Part shown: positions 7,553-13,591 of the stretch, one piece after another
How the letters are laid out: each line of letters begins with the position of its first letter
Position numbering within the stretch: the stretch's first letter is position 1
Program-made: the position numbers and the translations under genes
Notes under the pieces: model-generated
What the model was told of the DNA's origin: nothing
What the model saw: the letters and a program-made list of their open reading frames with translations, nothing else
The model's database searches: none
DNA from: an uncultured Eubacterium sp.
Lineage (GTDB): Bacteria > Bacillota > Clostridia > Peptostreptococcales > Anaerovoracaceae
NCBI GenBank assembly: GCA_946614405.1
Contig: CAMOGZ010000015.1
Coordinates: 1-13,591, forward strand
Length of the DNA: 13,591 nt
Direction: 5' to 3'

Positions 7553-8005
7553 TTACTCCCGGGTGATGCCGAGGTCTCCCATGACCTCTTCCTCTCTGGC
7601 GCGCATCTCTCTCTTCTCATCCTCTTCCATGTGGTCATAGCCCAGAAGGTGCAGGATGCTGTGGACGAAGAGATAGATGATCTCTCTCTCGAAAGAATGG
7701 CCGTATTCCTCAGCCTGGGCCTCTGCCTGCTCCCGGCAGATCACCACGTCCCCCAGCTCGATGAGGTCCCCGGTCATCTCCTCCGGGCTCTCAAACTGCG
7801 GAAAGGACAGTACGTCGGTGACCCGGTCCACGCCCCGGTAGTCCCGGTTCAGCTGATGGATCTCCTCCGGTGAGACGAAGCTCACGCTGACCTCGCAGGC
7901 CTCGGGATCCACTCCCTCGCCCCGGACACATATCTCCGCCGCCTTCTCCATGACAGCCAGGATCTCAGCGGAGACCTGCTGCTCTTCTGCAAAATAGATG
8001 GTCAT
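7553..8005 (-). CDS. ybeY: Endoribonuclease YbeY (16S rRNA maturation factor)
   Basis: Zinc-dependent RNase required for 16S rRNA 3'-end processing and ribosome quality control. The family signature H-x3-H-x5-H is present as HSILHLLGYDH, with His115, His119 and His125, and the upstream YRGVDRVTDVLSFP and GDVVIC blocks are conserved. At 150 residues it has normal length. Its ATG overlaps the phoH stop by one base (TAATG) and AAGGAG lies five bases upstream, so translation is probably coupled to phoH. The pgpH-type HD phosphodiesterase gene often found between phoH and ybeY is absent. Confidence 0.96.
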   Translation of the reverse strand: MTIYFAEEQQVSAEILAVMEKAAEICVRGEGVDPEACEVSVSFVSPEEIHQLNRDYRGVDRVTDVLSFPQFESPEEMTGDLIELGDVVICREQAEAQAEEYGHSFEREIIYLFVHSILHLLGYDHMEEDEKREMRAREEEVMGDLGITRE

Positions 8006-8967
8006 TATTTCTCCTTCTTATAATATCGGTCATATGCCTGGATGATCCTCTTGACCATCTCATGACGCACCACGTCCACGTCCTTCAGATAGCAGAAGTC
8101 GATGCCCTTCACGTCCTTCAGGACCCGGGTGGCTTCCACCAGTCCGCTCTTCTTCCCCTTGGGAAGGTCGATCTGGGTCACGTCTCCTGTGACCACCACC
8201 TTGGACCCGAATCCCATACGGGTCAGGAACATCTTCATCTGTTCCTGGGTGGTGTTCTGGGCCTCGTCCAGGATGATGAAGGCATCGTCCAGGGTCCGGC
8301 CGCGCATGTAAGCCAGGGGGACCACCTCGATGGCCTCCTTCTCCTTCAGCTTCAGGGCGTTCTCTCTGCCCAGGATATCATAGAGTCCGTCGTACAAAGG
8401 CCGCAGGTATGGGTCTACCTTCTCCTGGAGGTCTCCCGGAAGGAACCCCAGGTTCTCCCCTGCTTCCACCGCCGGACGGGCCAGAATGATCTTCTGGACT
8501 TCTTTATTCTTAAAAGCATTGATGGCCATGGCCACGGCGATGTACGTCTTGCCGGTTCCCGCAGGACCGATGGCAAATACCACATCCTTGGTCCGGATGC
8601 TGTCCACGTACTTCTTCTGTCCGATGGTCTTGGCCTTGATGGGCTTGCCCCGGGTGGTGAAACAGATGATATCTTTGGAAATATTCTGTTCCGCGTAGGA
8701 CACGCCGCTTTCCTGCAGGGAGATGATGTAATTCACCTTCTGCTCGTCCACGCGCTCTCCGGAACGCACCAGAGACATCAGTTCATTCAGGATCCGCTCT
8801 GCCATGTCCGGATCCTCACCCTTCAGCAACAGATAGTCATCTCTCTGGATGATCTCCACTCCCGTGGCCTCCTTGATGAGGCGGAGATTGGAGTCCAGAT
8901 TTCCGAAAAGATCCTCGATATCGATGGTCTCATCGATCCGGATCCGCTTCATTTCCGTATTTCCCAA
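8005..8967 (-). CDS. phoH: PhoH family ATPase
   Basis: Cytoplasmic PhoH-like P-loop protein, predicted RNA-associated ATPase or helicase; the exact cellular role is not settled. In 320 residues the Walker A motif is GPAGTGKT (134-141), Walker B is FIILDEAQ (230-237) and the family motif VVVTGDVTQIDLP follows (257-269). The N-terminal 1-90 region is the small KH/PhoH-associated domain. The start is TTG at 8967, chosen because GGAGG lies six bases upstream, while the next ATG (8952, Met6) lacks a good site. It is the first gene of the long operon, and its promoter overlaps the yqeY terminator. The yqfC/yqfD sporulation pair often found just upstream in Bacilli and Clostridia is absent. Confidence 0.95.
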   Translation of the reverse strand: MGNTEMKRIRIDETIDIEDLFGNLDSNLRLIKEATGVEIIQRDDYLLLKGEDPDMAERILNELMSLVRSGERVDEQKVNYIISLQESGVSYAEQNISKDIICFTTRGKPIKAKTIGQKKYVDSIRTKDVVFAIGPAGTGKTYIAVAMAINAFKNKEVQKIILARPAVEAGENLGFLPGDLQEKVDPYLRPLYDGLYDILGRENALKLKEKEAIEVVPLAYMRGRTLDDAFIILDEAQNTTQEQMKMFLTRMGFGSKVVVTGDVTQIDLPKGKKSGLVEATRVLKDVKGIDFCYLKDVDVVRHEMVKRIIQAYDRYYKKEK

Positions 8968-8973
8968 ATAGTT

Positions 8974-8978
8974 CCTCC
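8974..8978 (-). promoter_or_regulatory. Ribosome binding site fixing the TTG start of phoH
   Basis: GGAGG on the minus strand is followed by a six-base spacer (AACTAT) and then TTG. This spacing is near optimal for the TTG and too long (21 bases) for the in-frame ATG at 8952, so it decides the start in favour of TTG. Confidence 0.75.
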
Positions 8979-9009
8979 ATATAGAAAATTCACGGCTTTG
9001 CCGCTGCTT

Positions 9010-9046
9010 TTATTATATAATAAGAGCTGTTGCGGTGCAACAGCTC
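9010..9046 (-). terminator. Intrinsic terminator of rpsU-yqeY
   Basis: Immediately after the yqeY stop, the minus strand forms a perfect 10-bp stem GAGCTGTTGC/GCAACAGCTC (9046-9037 with 9033-9024) with loop ACC, followed by TTATTATATAATAA. The tail is T-rich but broken by A residues, so some readthrough into phoH is possible. Confidence 0.85.
9012..9040 (-). promoter_or_regulatory. Promoter of the phoH operon, embedded in the yqeY terminator
   Basis: The minus strand reads TTGCAC (9040-9035), 17 bp, then TATAAT (9017-9012). The -10 is a perfect consensus and the -35 matches the first three bases. The -35 lies across the loop of the yqeY terminator hairpin and the -10 within its AT-rich tail. 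The predicted start near 9005 gives a leader of about 38 bases before the TTG codon. Confidence 0.6.
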
Positions 9047-9053
9047 CTTCGTC

Positions 9054-9506
9054 TTATTCCTCTGACAGAAACTTCATTACGACTTCCTTGACGTCGTTGC
9101 CGTCGGCCAGGCCTTTCACCTTGCCCATGACCGGCCCCATCAGTTTGCCCATGCTCTTCCGGCTCTTCTCAATGTTGAGTGCCTCTGCTGTTTCCCGGAC
9201 GATCTCTTCGATCTTTTCCTTGGACAGCTGCTCGGGGATATACTTGGACAGAACCTTGATCTCAGCGTTATATGCATCAAGTAGATCTTGTCTTCCGGCT
9301 TTCTCAAAGTCAGCAAGTGCATCCTTGCGCATCTTGATCTGCTTCTGCAGGATGGCAACGACACCAGCATCATCAAGTTCTTCCCGTTTATCCACCTCGA
9401 ACTGCTTCACAGCAGCGCGTGCCAGACTGATGGTGTTCTTAGCGACCTCGTCGCGCGCTTTCATCGCTTCCTTGAAGTCCTTCATCAGTTCTTCTTTTAA
9501 GCCCAT
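9054..9506 (-). CDS. yqeY: GatB/YqeY domain protein
   Basis: Small cytoplasmic protein related to the tail domain of the GatB subunit of Asp/Glu-tRNA amidotransferase; a tRNA-linked role is assumed from homology but not proven. The 150 residues have the family's features: SLxKELMKDFKEAMKARD-like start, TISLARAAVKQFEVDKREELDDAGV, and the glycine-rich end SMGKLMGPVMGKVKGLADGNDVKEVV typical of the C-terminal helical domain. GAGGTG lies five bases before the ATG. It follows rpsU by 38 bases, the classic Firmicutes pairing, and ends at a strong terminator. Confidence 0.94.
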   Translation of the reverse strand: MGLKEELMKDFKEAMKARDEVAKNTISLARAAVKQFEVDKREELDDAGVVAILQKQIKMRKDALADFEKAGRQDLLDAYNAEIKVLSKYIPEQLSKEKIEEIVRETAEALNIEKSRKSMGKLMGPVMGKVKGLADGNDVKEVVMKFLSEE

Positions 9507-9544
9507 TATTTCACCTCGTTTCCTTGATAAAATGGCCTAAAAGA

Positions 9545-9724
9545 CTAGTATTTCTTAGCCTTTTTTCTTGCGGCTTCAGACTTTTTCTTTCTCTTTACGC
9601 TCGGCTTCTCATAGTGCTCTCTTTTTCTGACTTCTGCCATGACGCCGTCTCTTGCGCATGATCTCTTGAATCTCTTCAGAGCGCTTTCCAAGCTCTCGTT
9701 TTCTCTAACGATGACCTGTGCCAT
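9545..9724 (-). CDS. rpsU: 30S ribosomal protein S21
   Basis: S21 binds the platform of the 30S subunit near the anti-Shine-Dalgarno end of 16S rRNA and aids initiation. The 59-residue product begins [20 protein letters not shown] and ends in a very basic tail ([16 protein letters not shown]), the standard S21 layout and length. An excellent ribosome binding site, GGAGGTG, lies nine bases upstream of the ATG. It has its own promoter with a perfect -10 and is followed by yqeY, its usual partner. The gene is short enough to be missed by length-filtered gene calling. Confidence 0.97.
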   Translation of the reverse strand: MAQVIVRENESLESALKRFKRSCARDGVMAEVRKREHYEKPSVKRKKKSEAARKKAKKY

Positions 9725-9782
9725 ATTCCAAATTCACCTCCTGCCCATTGAAAAATACAGCCGGAATGCCTATAACGGAATA

Positions 9783-9811
9783 ATTATACTCGATTTTCCC
9801 TTTCAACGCAA
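9783..9811 (-). promoter_or_regulatory. Promoter of rpsU-yqeY
   Basis: TTGCGT (9811-9806), a 17-bp spacer and a perfect TATAAT (9788-9783) on the minus strand predict a start near 9776 and a leader of about 52 bases. Upstream is AT-rich with an A/T tract that could serve as an UP element. No terminator separates it from the deacetylase gene, so rpsU may also receive readthrough from prmA-mtaB. Confidence 0.7.
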
Positions 9812-9835
9812 GTATTTTCTTGATTCCGCCCGTTC

Positions 9836-10819
9836 TTATTCACCGATGGTCAGTTCCGGCCCGGTATAATCGTTTAATCCCTTAAACTTATATCCCTTTT
9901 CCGAATAGTGCTTCAGGATCCCTTCTGTGATCTCTGCCGCCTGCGAGTTAGTGTTGGCATCGTGGATCAGCACGATGGGCACCTCATGGATATCGATGGT
10001 GGCGATACCCTTCTTTACCATTTCTTCTGTGGTCATTTCCACACCCACGGCATCGTCTGTATAGGAATTCCAGTCGATCTCCGTGTATCCTCTCCGATGC
10101 AGCTTATTCATGACGGATTTCATGGTATCCGGACCCATGATGTCATTGTTTCCTCCTCCGGGGAACCGCCAGTAGGCGCATTCGATCCCGGTGAGGTCCC
10201 GGATCACCTTCTCCGCCCGGTCAAAATCCGCAAGGTATGCTTCTTCTGACTTGTAGATCTCGTTATAATCATTGGAATAGGTGTGGATCCCGATGGTATG
10301 TCCCTCCAGGACAGTCCTCTTCAGGATGTCCGGAGTCGCTTCCACCTGATATCCCACCACGAAAAACGTGGCTTTTGCATCATATTTCTTCAGCACGTCA
10401 AGTACCGCCGGGGTCGCCTCCTTGGACGGTCCGTCCTCGAAGGTCAGGAAGATGGTCTTCTTGATCTTCTTGGCTTTCACCACCACCGGGATGGTCACTT
10501 CCTGCCCGTTGGGGGTGGAACAGCTGATCTCGCATTCCCCTGCTCTCACGGCGTTCACGATACCGTCCTGGGTGACCTTGACCACTCCGTTATTGCTTGA
10601 GCGGAAGGTCAGCTCCGGCCTTCTGCCGTTTTCCGGATCGTATTCCAGAGGGATCTTCTCAGTCTCCCCCGCCTTCATGCTGAGCTCCCCGATGGCGAAA
10701 TTCACGTCCGCTTCCGCTGTGAATCCTGAGATGAGGATGATCCCTCCCAGGATGGCAAACACCAGAGCGGCGGCTATGACAAGCAGCTGAAGTGTTCTCA
10801 TGCTCATGCTGCGTTTCAT
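9836..10819 (-). CDS. Membrane-anchored polysaccharide deacetylase (NodB/CE4) with Ig-like domain and altered active site
   Basis: CE4 enzymes remove N- or O-acetyl groups from peptidoglycan or other glycans outside the cell. The 327 residues contain a basic N-terminus and one hydrophobic segment (9-32, signal anchor), a bacterial Ig-like (BIG_2-type) domain (about 42-116) and a NodB domain (120-320). Motif 1 is TFEDGP, with Glu128 where the catalytic base Asp is usual, then metal-ligand Asp129. Motif 2 is HTYSN, with His179 kept but Asn183 in place of the second metal-ligand His. Motif 3 RFPGG (218-222), motif 4 DW (249-250) and motif 5 VLIHD with His286 are present. Activity is therefore uncertain. 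GGAGG lies five bases before the ATG. It sits 13 bases after the HIT gene, an unusual neighbour for rpsU. Confidence 0.88.
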   Translation of the reverse strand: MKRSMSMRTLQLLVIAAALVFAILGGIILISGFTAEADVNFAIGELSMKAGETEKIPLEYDPENGRRPELTFRSSNNGVVKVTQDGIVNAVRAGECEISCSTPNGQEVTIPVVVKAKKIKKTIFLTFEDGPSKEATPAVLDVLKKYDAKATFFVVGYQVEATPDILKRTVLEGHTIGIHTYSNDYNEIYKSEEAYLADFDRAEKVIRDLTGIECAYWRFPGGGNNDIMGPDTMKSVMNKLHRRGYTEIDWNSYTDDAVGVEMTTEEMVKKGIATIDIHEVPIVLIHDANTNSQAAEITEGILKHYSEKGYKFKGLNDYTGPELTIGE

Positions 10820-10832
10820 TCAAACCTCCAAA

Positions 10833-11174
10833 TCAGCCCGGTGGCCAGGTCAGTTTCCGCTTGCCCAGGATGTGGAAGTGAAGATGCTTCACCGTCTGGA
10901 ATGCATCCTCTCCATTATTGATCACAACACGATAGCCATTTTCCAGTCCCAGATCAGCTGCCAGTTCATGGATCTTGAACATGATGTATCCCATCAGTTC
11001 CCGGTCTTCCTCGGTTACAGCATCCAGCGAAGAAATATGCTTCTTCGGGATCACCAGTACGTGGACCGGTGCCTGGGGTTCCAGGTCATGGAAGCAGATG
11101 ATCTTGTCATCTTCATATACAGCTTCGGTGGGAATGTCATGTCCTGCAATTGCGCAAAAAATACAATCTGCCAT
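10833..11174 (-). CDS. HIT family (histidine triad) nucleotide hydrolase, HinT-like
   Basis: Probable purine nucleoside phosphoramidase or related nucleotidyl hydrolase in the cytoplasm; the physiological substrate is unknown. At 113 residues it is a typical HinT-like protein. The start CIFCAIAGHDIP carries Cys4 and Cys7 of the common zinc site, and the catalytic triad is HLHFH with His97, His99 and His101. The C-terminus LTWPPG is characteristic of the HinT branch. Its ATG follows the mtaB stop with no gap (TAGATG), and AAGGAG lies in the end of mtaB, so the two are translationally linked. The mtaB-HIT-rpsU neighbourhood is common in Clostridia. Confidence 0.95.
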   Translation of the reverse strand: MADCIFCAIAGHDIPTEAVYEDDKIICFHDLEPQAPVHVLVIPKKHISSLDAVTEEDRELMGYIMFKIHELAADLGLENGYRVVINNGEDAFQTVKHLHFHILGKRKLTWPPG

Positions 11175-12491
11175 CTACTTGCTCCTTTCCTGCGGGGCTT
11201 CGATCTCCCCGCACATTCCGTCCCGGAAGAGTCCGGTGAGCCGCACGTTTGCAAACTCCCCGCACATCTTCTCATCACCGGGCACATAGACCCGGATGTA
11301 GTTGTCGGTGTATCCTGCTACCCATCCTTCTTGATCACACACTTCGAACAAAACCTTCCGGCATGTTCCCACGCAGCTTTCGAAGAACTTCCTCTCAGCC
11401 TCCGCCGCGCAGGCGATGAGCCTCTGGCTCCGCTCGTTCTTTACATCTCCCGGGATCTGGTCCGGCATGGCGTCCGCCACGGTCCCGGATCTGCGGGAAT
11501 ATTTGAATGCGTGTACTTTACAGTAACCCGCCTTCGAAACAATGTCAAGACTATCCAGAAATTCTTCCTCGGTCTCCCCCGGAAATCCAACGATGATGTC
11601 GGTGGAGATCCCGTACCACGGATCGGTGCCCCGCAGCACGTCTACGATCTCCAGATAGTCTTTCCGGTCATATCTGCGATTCATGCGGGAAAGGACCTGG
11701 TCCGACCCGCTCTGGATCGAGAGGTGCAGATGATGACACAGCTTGTCGTATTTCAGCAGTTTCTTTACATATTCTGCGTCGATGACGGTGGGCTCCAGGG
11801 AGCTCAGCCGGATCCGGAAGTCTCCGGGCAGCGCGTCGATCTTCGCAATGAGGGGCTCGATCCCCTCTCCATTCTGTTCCGTCCCGTAAAGGGCCGTGTT
11901 GATGCCGGTGAGAACGATCTCCCGGTAGCCTTTGTGCAAAAGGCCCCGGACCTCCGCAAGGATGTCCTCCTGGCTGCGGCTCCGGATCTTCCCCCGGGCA
12001 TAGGGAATGATGCAGTAGGAACAAAACCGGTTGCACCCTTCCTGGATCTTGATGAAAGCCCTCGACCTTGCCTCCATGGCCTCGATGATCCCCAGATCCT
12101 CGAATCCCGTGAGCTCGTCGTAATCCTTGATCCGGCAGGCGGACTCGTGACTCTCCTGCCACTGCCCGATGAGCTTCAGAAGTTCTCCCTTGTTGTTATT
12201 CCCGGTGACGATCTGCACGCCCTCGATGGCGGACACTTCCTCCGGTTTCATCTGGGAGTAGCATCCCGTGACGCAGACCAGCGCCTCCGGGTTCACCTTC
12301 CGGGCTCTGCGGATGAACTGGCGGGACTTGCGGTCCGCCAGATTGGTGACGGTGCAGGTGTTCACCACATAGACGTCGGCGAAGCAGTCATCGGGGACGA
12401 TCTCATAGCCCGCCTCCTGGAACTGCTCCTTCAGAGCCTCGGTCTCGTACTGGTTGACCTTGCACCCAAGGGTATGGAATGCCGCCTTCAT
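11175..12491 (-). CDS. mtaB: tRNA t6A37 methylthiotransferase MtaB
   Basis: Radical-SAM enzyme adding a methylthio group to t6A at position 37 of ANN-decoding tRNAs. The 438 residues show the methylthiotransferase N-domain with cluster Cys10 (LGCKVNQYE), Cys46 (NTCTVTN) and Cys77 (GCYSQ). The radical-SAM triad is GCNRFCSYC with Cys153, Cys157 and Cys160, and a C-terminal TRAM domain follows (from about 375). The LGCKVNQYE form points to MtaB rather than MiaB or RimO. The ATG overlaps the prmA stop by one base (TGATG), with AAGGGTGAGG upstream; an in-frame GTG directly before it (12494) is a less likely start. The rsmE gene often found between prmA and mtaB is absent. Confidence 0.95.
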   Translation of the reverse strand: MKAAFHTLGCKVNQYETEALKEQFQEAGYEIVPDDCFADVYVVNTCTVTNLADRKSRQFIRRARKVNPEALVCVTGCYSQMKPEEVSAIEGVQIVTGNNNKGELLKLIGQWQESHESACRIKDYDELTGFEDLGIIEAMEARSRAFIKIQEGCNRFCSYCIIPYARGKIRSRSQEDILAEVRGLLHKGYREIVLTGINTALYGTEQNGEGIEPLIAKIDALPGDFRIRLSSLEPTVIDAEYVKKLLKYDKLCHHLHLSIQSGSDQVLSRMNRRYDRKDYLEIVDVLRGTDPWYGISTDIIVGFPGETEEEFLDSLDIVSKAGYCKVHAFKYSRRSGTVADAMPDQIPGDVKNERSQRLIACAAEAERKFFESCVGTCRKVLFEVCDQEGWVAGYTDNYIRVYVPGDEKMCGEFANVRLTGLFRDGMCGEIEAPQERSK

Positions 12492-13456
12492 CACGCCTCA
12501 CCCTTGCGGGCCGCGATGCAGCACCACTCACCCTTTTCCATAACTTCAACAATGGCGAAACCGGCCCCTTCCAGAGCCTCTTTCACCATTTCTTCTTTTT
12601 CTACTAAAATGCCGGAGGTGATGTACAGACCTCCCTCCGCAAGATGCTGCGGGATGCCGGGGGTGATCATGCAGATGAGCTCTGCCATGAGGTTTGCCAC
12701 CACCAGGTCTCCCTGAAATTCCACGCCCTGGGTCACGTCGCCGTATTCGGCGCGGGCGGCATGGTCGACTTTGTTTAAGGTAAGATTCTCCCTGGCCACT
12801 TCCACAGCGGTCTCGTCGATGTCCACGCCCAGGACCTCACTGGCTCCCAAAAGCACCGCGGCGATGCTGAGGATCCCGGATCCGCAGCCTGCGTCCAGCA
12901 CCTTCTGTCCCGGGACCAGATACTTCTCCAGCATCTGGATGCACATGGAGGTGGTCTCATGGGTGCCGGTGCCGAAAGCCATGCCGGGGTCGATCTCGAT
13001 GAGCTTGTCATCCGGCTTCAGGTCGGGGTACTCCTCCCAGCTGGGCTTGATGACGATATGCTCCGCCACCCGGAAAGGCTTGAAGTACTCTTTCCACTTG
13101 TCTTTCCATTGGGAGTCGTCCTGCTCGCTGACCCTCAGGTTCAGGGGCCCCAGGTCCATCTCTCCGGTAAATTCTCCGTTGTAGGCCGCCAGTGCCAGCT
13201 GAGTGATCTCGTCACGGATCAGCTCCACCTCGTCCTCGCTCTCCGTGTAAACGGTGACCATGGGGGTCTGCTGAAGACCCTTCACCACGTCATCCTCCAC
13301 GTAATCCCACTCGTAGGACTCCTTCTTATCCATGAGTTCCTGGATGTCTGCGGGGTCGGTGACCACGGTATTCTCAATGCCGATGGCCAGCAGCTTGGCG
13401 CACACTACTTCGATTCCATATTCTGATGTGTCGATGTCAATTTGATAGTATTTCAT
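12491..13456 (-). CDS. prmA: Ribosomal protein L11 methyltransferase
   Basis: Methylates lysines and the N-terminus of 50S protein L11 with S-adenosylmethionine. The 321-residue protein has an N-terminal L11-binding alpha/beta domain (1-about 110), the family block DPGMAFGTGTHETT (156-169), SAM-binding motif DAGCGSGIL (188-196), acidic VDID (211-214) and the catalytic-loop region VVANLMAEL (252-260). The start MKYYQIDIDT aligns with the usual first strand of PrmA, so the ATG at 13456 is probably right. However, no Shine-Dalgarno precedes it, and the promoter -10 ends only seven bases upstream, implying a leaderless message. Downstream, mtaB overlaps by one base. Confidence 0.94.
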   Translation of the reverse strand: MKYYQIDIDTSEYGIEVVCAKLLAIGIENTVVTDPADIQELMDKKESYEWDYVEDDVVKGLQQTPMVTVYTESEDEVELIRDEITQLALAAYNGEFTGEMDLGPLNLRVSEQDDSQWKDKWKEYFKPFRVAEHIVIKPSWEEYPDLKPDDKLIEIDPGMAFGTGTHETTSMCIQMLEKYLVPGQKVLDAGCGSGILSIAAVLLGASEVLGVDIDETAVEVARENLTLNKVDHAARAEYGDVTQGVEFQGDLVVANLMAELICMITPGIPQHLAEGGLYITSGILVEKEEMVKEALEGAGFAIVEVMEKGEWCCIAARKGEA

Positions 13457-13463
13457 GCATAGT

Positions 13464-13492
13464 AGTATACCATTTTTGGGGCGTTTCGTAAA
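13464..13492 (-). promoter_or_regulatory. Promoter of prmA-mtaB-HIT operon, abutting the start codon
   Basis: The minus strand reads TTTACG (13492-13487), 17 bp, then TATACT (13469-13464), giving 4 of 6 and 5 of 6 consensus matches. Only seven bases separate the -10 from the prmA ATG, so the predicted start (about 13458-13456) is at or within two bases of the codon. Confidence 0.6.
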
Positions 13493-13518
13493 GGCATCTC
13501 CCTATATATCACAGCAGA

Positions 13519-13549
13519 AGAGCCCGCCTCCTGAGTGGAGACGGGATCT
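13519..13549 (-). terminator. Hairpin terminator of the gene upstream of prmA
   Basis: The minus strand folds as AAGA-CCCG-CTCC stems around loop ACTCA pairing with GGAG-CGGG-TCTT; one internal position is a U-G wobble and one a mismatch. On the plus strand the wobble becomes a mismatch, which favours the minus reading. The T-run behind it is poor (TCTTCTGCTG), so termination may be partial. Confidence 0.55.
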
Positions 13550-13569
13550 TGTTATTGTCTTTATTCCAG

Positions 13570-13590
13570 CTATTTCGCCCAGCCCTGGCA
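13570..13590 (-). CDS. Possible C-terminal end of an unidentified upstream gene
   Basis: One minus-strand frame entering from the right edge reads CQGWAK and then TAG, about 20 bases before a hairpin terminator. The position of the stop relative to the hairpin is what one expects for a gene end. Six codons are too few to name it; it does not resemble a typical DnaJ C-terminus, the usual neighbour of prmA in Bacilli. Confidence 0.3.
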   Translation of the reverse strand, partial: CQGWAK

Positions 13591-13591
13591 G

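Noticed and set aside
9011..9023. Plus-strand TATAAT in the symmetrical tail of the yqeY terminator
   Set aside because: No -35 at suitable spacing on the plus strand and no plus-strand gene follows.
8062..9540. 492-codon plus-strand frame antisense to phoH and yqeY
   Set aside because: It is codon-aligned with phoH, crosses a terminator and an intergenic gap, and resembles no family.
10800..12716. 638-codon plus-strand frame antisense to HIT, mtaB and the prmA end
   Set aside because: Codon-aligned shadow of HIT and mtaB, both of which have complete catalytic motifs on the minus strand.

Overview
The window looks like a low-copy, core chromosomal segment of a Gram-positive anaerobe of the class Clostridia (Bacillota), possibly Lachnospiraceae or a relative. 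The class-level call rests on four things: the conserved order rpsU-yqeY / phoH-ybeY-cdd-era-recO-glyS, pyruvate phosphate dikinase beside a single-chain glycyl-tRNA synthetase, strong GGAGG ribosome binding sites, and sigma-A-type promoters with 17-bp spacers. A family-level call cannot be made from sequence alone. Every convincing gene lies on the minus strand, so the window is described from high to low coordinates. No mobile element, CRISPR array, rRNA or tRNA gene was seen.

Right part (13591 to 9836): the last codons of an unidentified gene and a hairpin terminator are followed by a promoter placed so close to prmA that the message may be leaderless. Then come prmA (L11 methyltransferase), mtaB (tRNA ms2t6A methylthiotransferase), a HIT-family hydrolase and a membrane-anchored NodB-type polysaccharide deacetylase with two altered active-site positions. 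These four genes are butted together and form one operon.

Middle part (9835 to 8968): rpsU (30S protein S21, only 59 codons) has its own promoter with a perfect TATAAT and is followed by yqeY. A 10-bp-stem terminator closes this pair, and the -35/-10 elements for the next operon are built into that same terminator.

Left part (8967 to 333): phoH (TTG start), ybeY, cdd, era, recO, a DUF4342 protein with an acidic cysteine-bearing repeat tail, glyQS and ppdK follow one another with overlaps or gaps of at most 21 bases and end at two tandem terminators. Most of these genes serve ribosome assembly, rRNA and tRNA maturation and translation (prmA, mtaB, rpsU, ybeY, era, glyQS), with DNA repair (recO), nucleotide salvage (cdd) and pyruvate/PEP metabolism (ppdK) attached. 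Compared with the usual Firmicutes order, rsmE, yqfC/yqfD, pgpH and dgkA are absent from their usual places.

Far left (1 to 250): an AT-rich non-coding stretch holds an 18-bp perfect palindrome between plausible -35 and -10 boxes, then a possible structured leader or small RNA ending in a hairpin with a T-run. Together with the altered deacetylase and the DUF4342 tail, this is the least explained part of the window.
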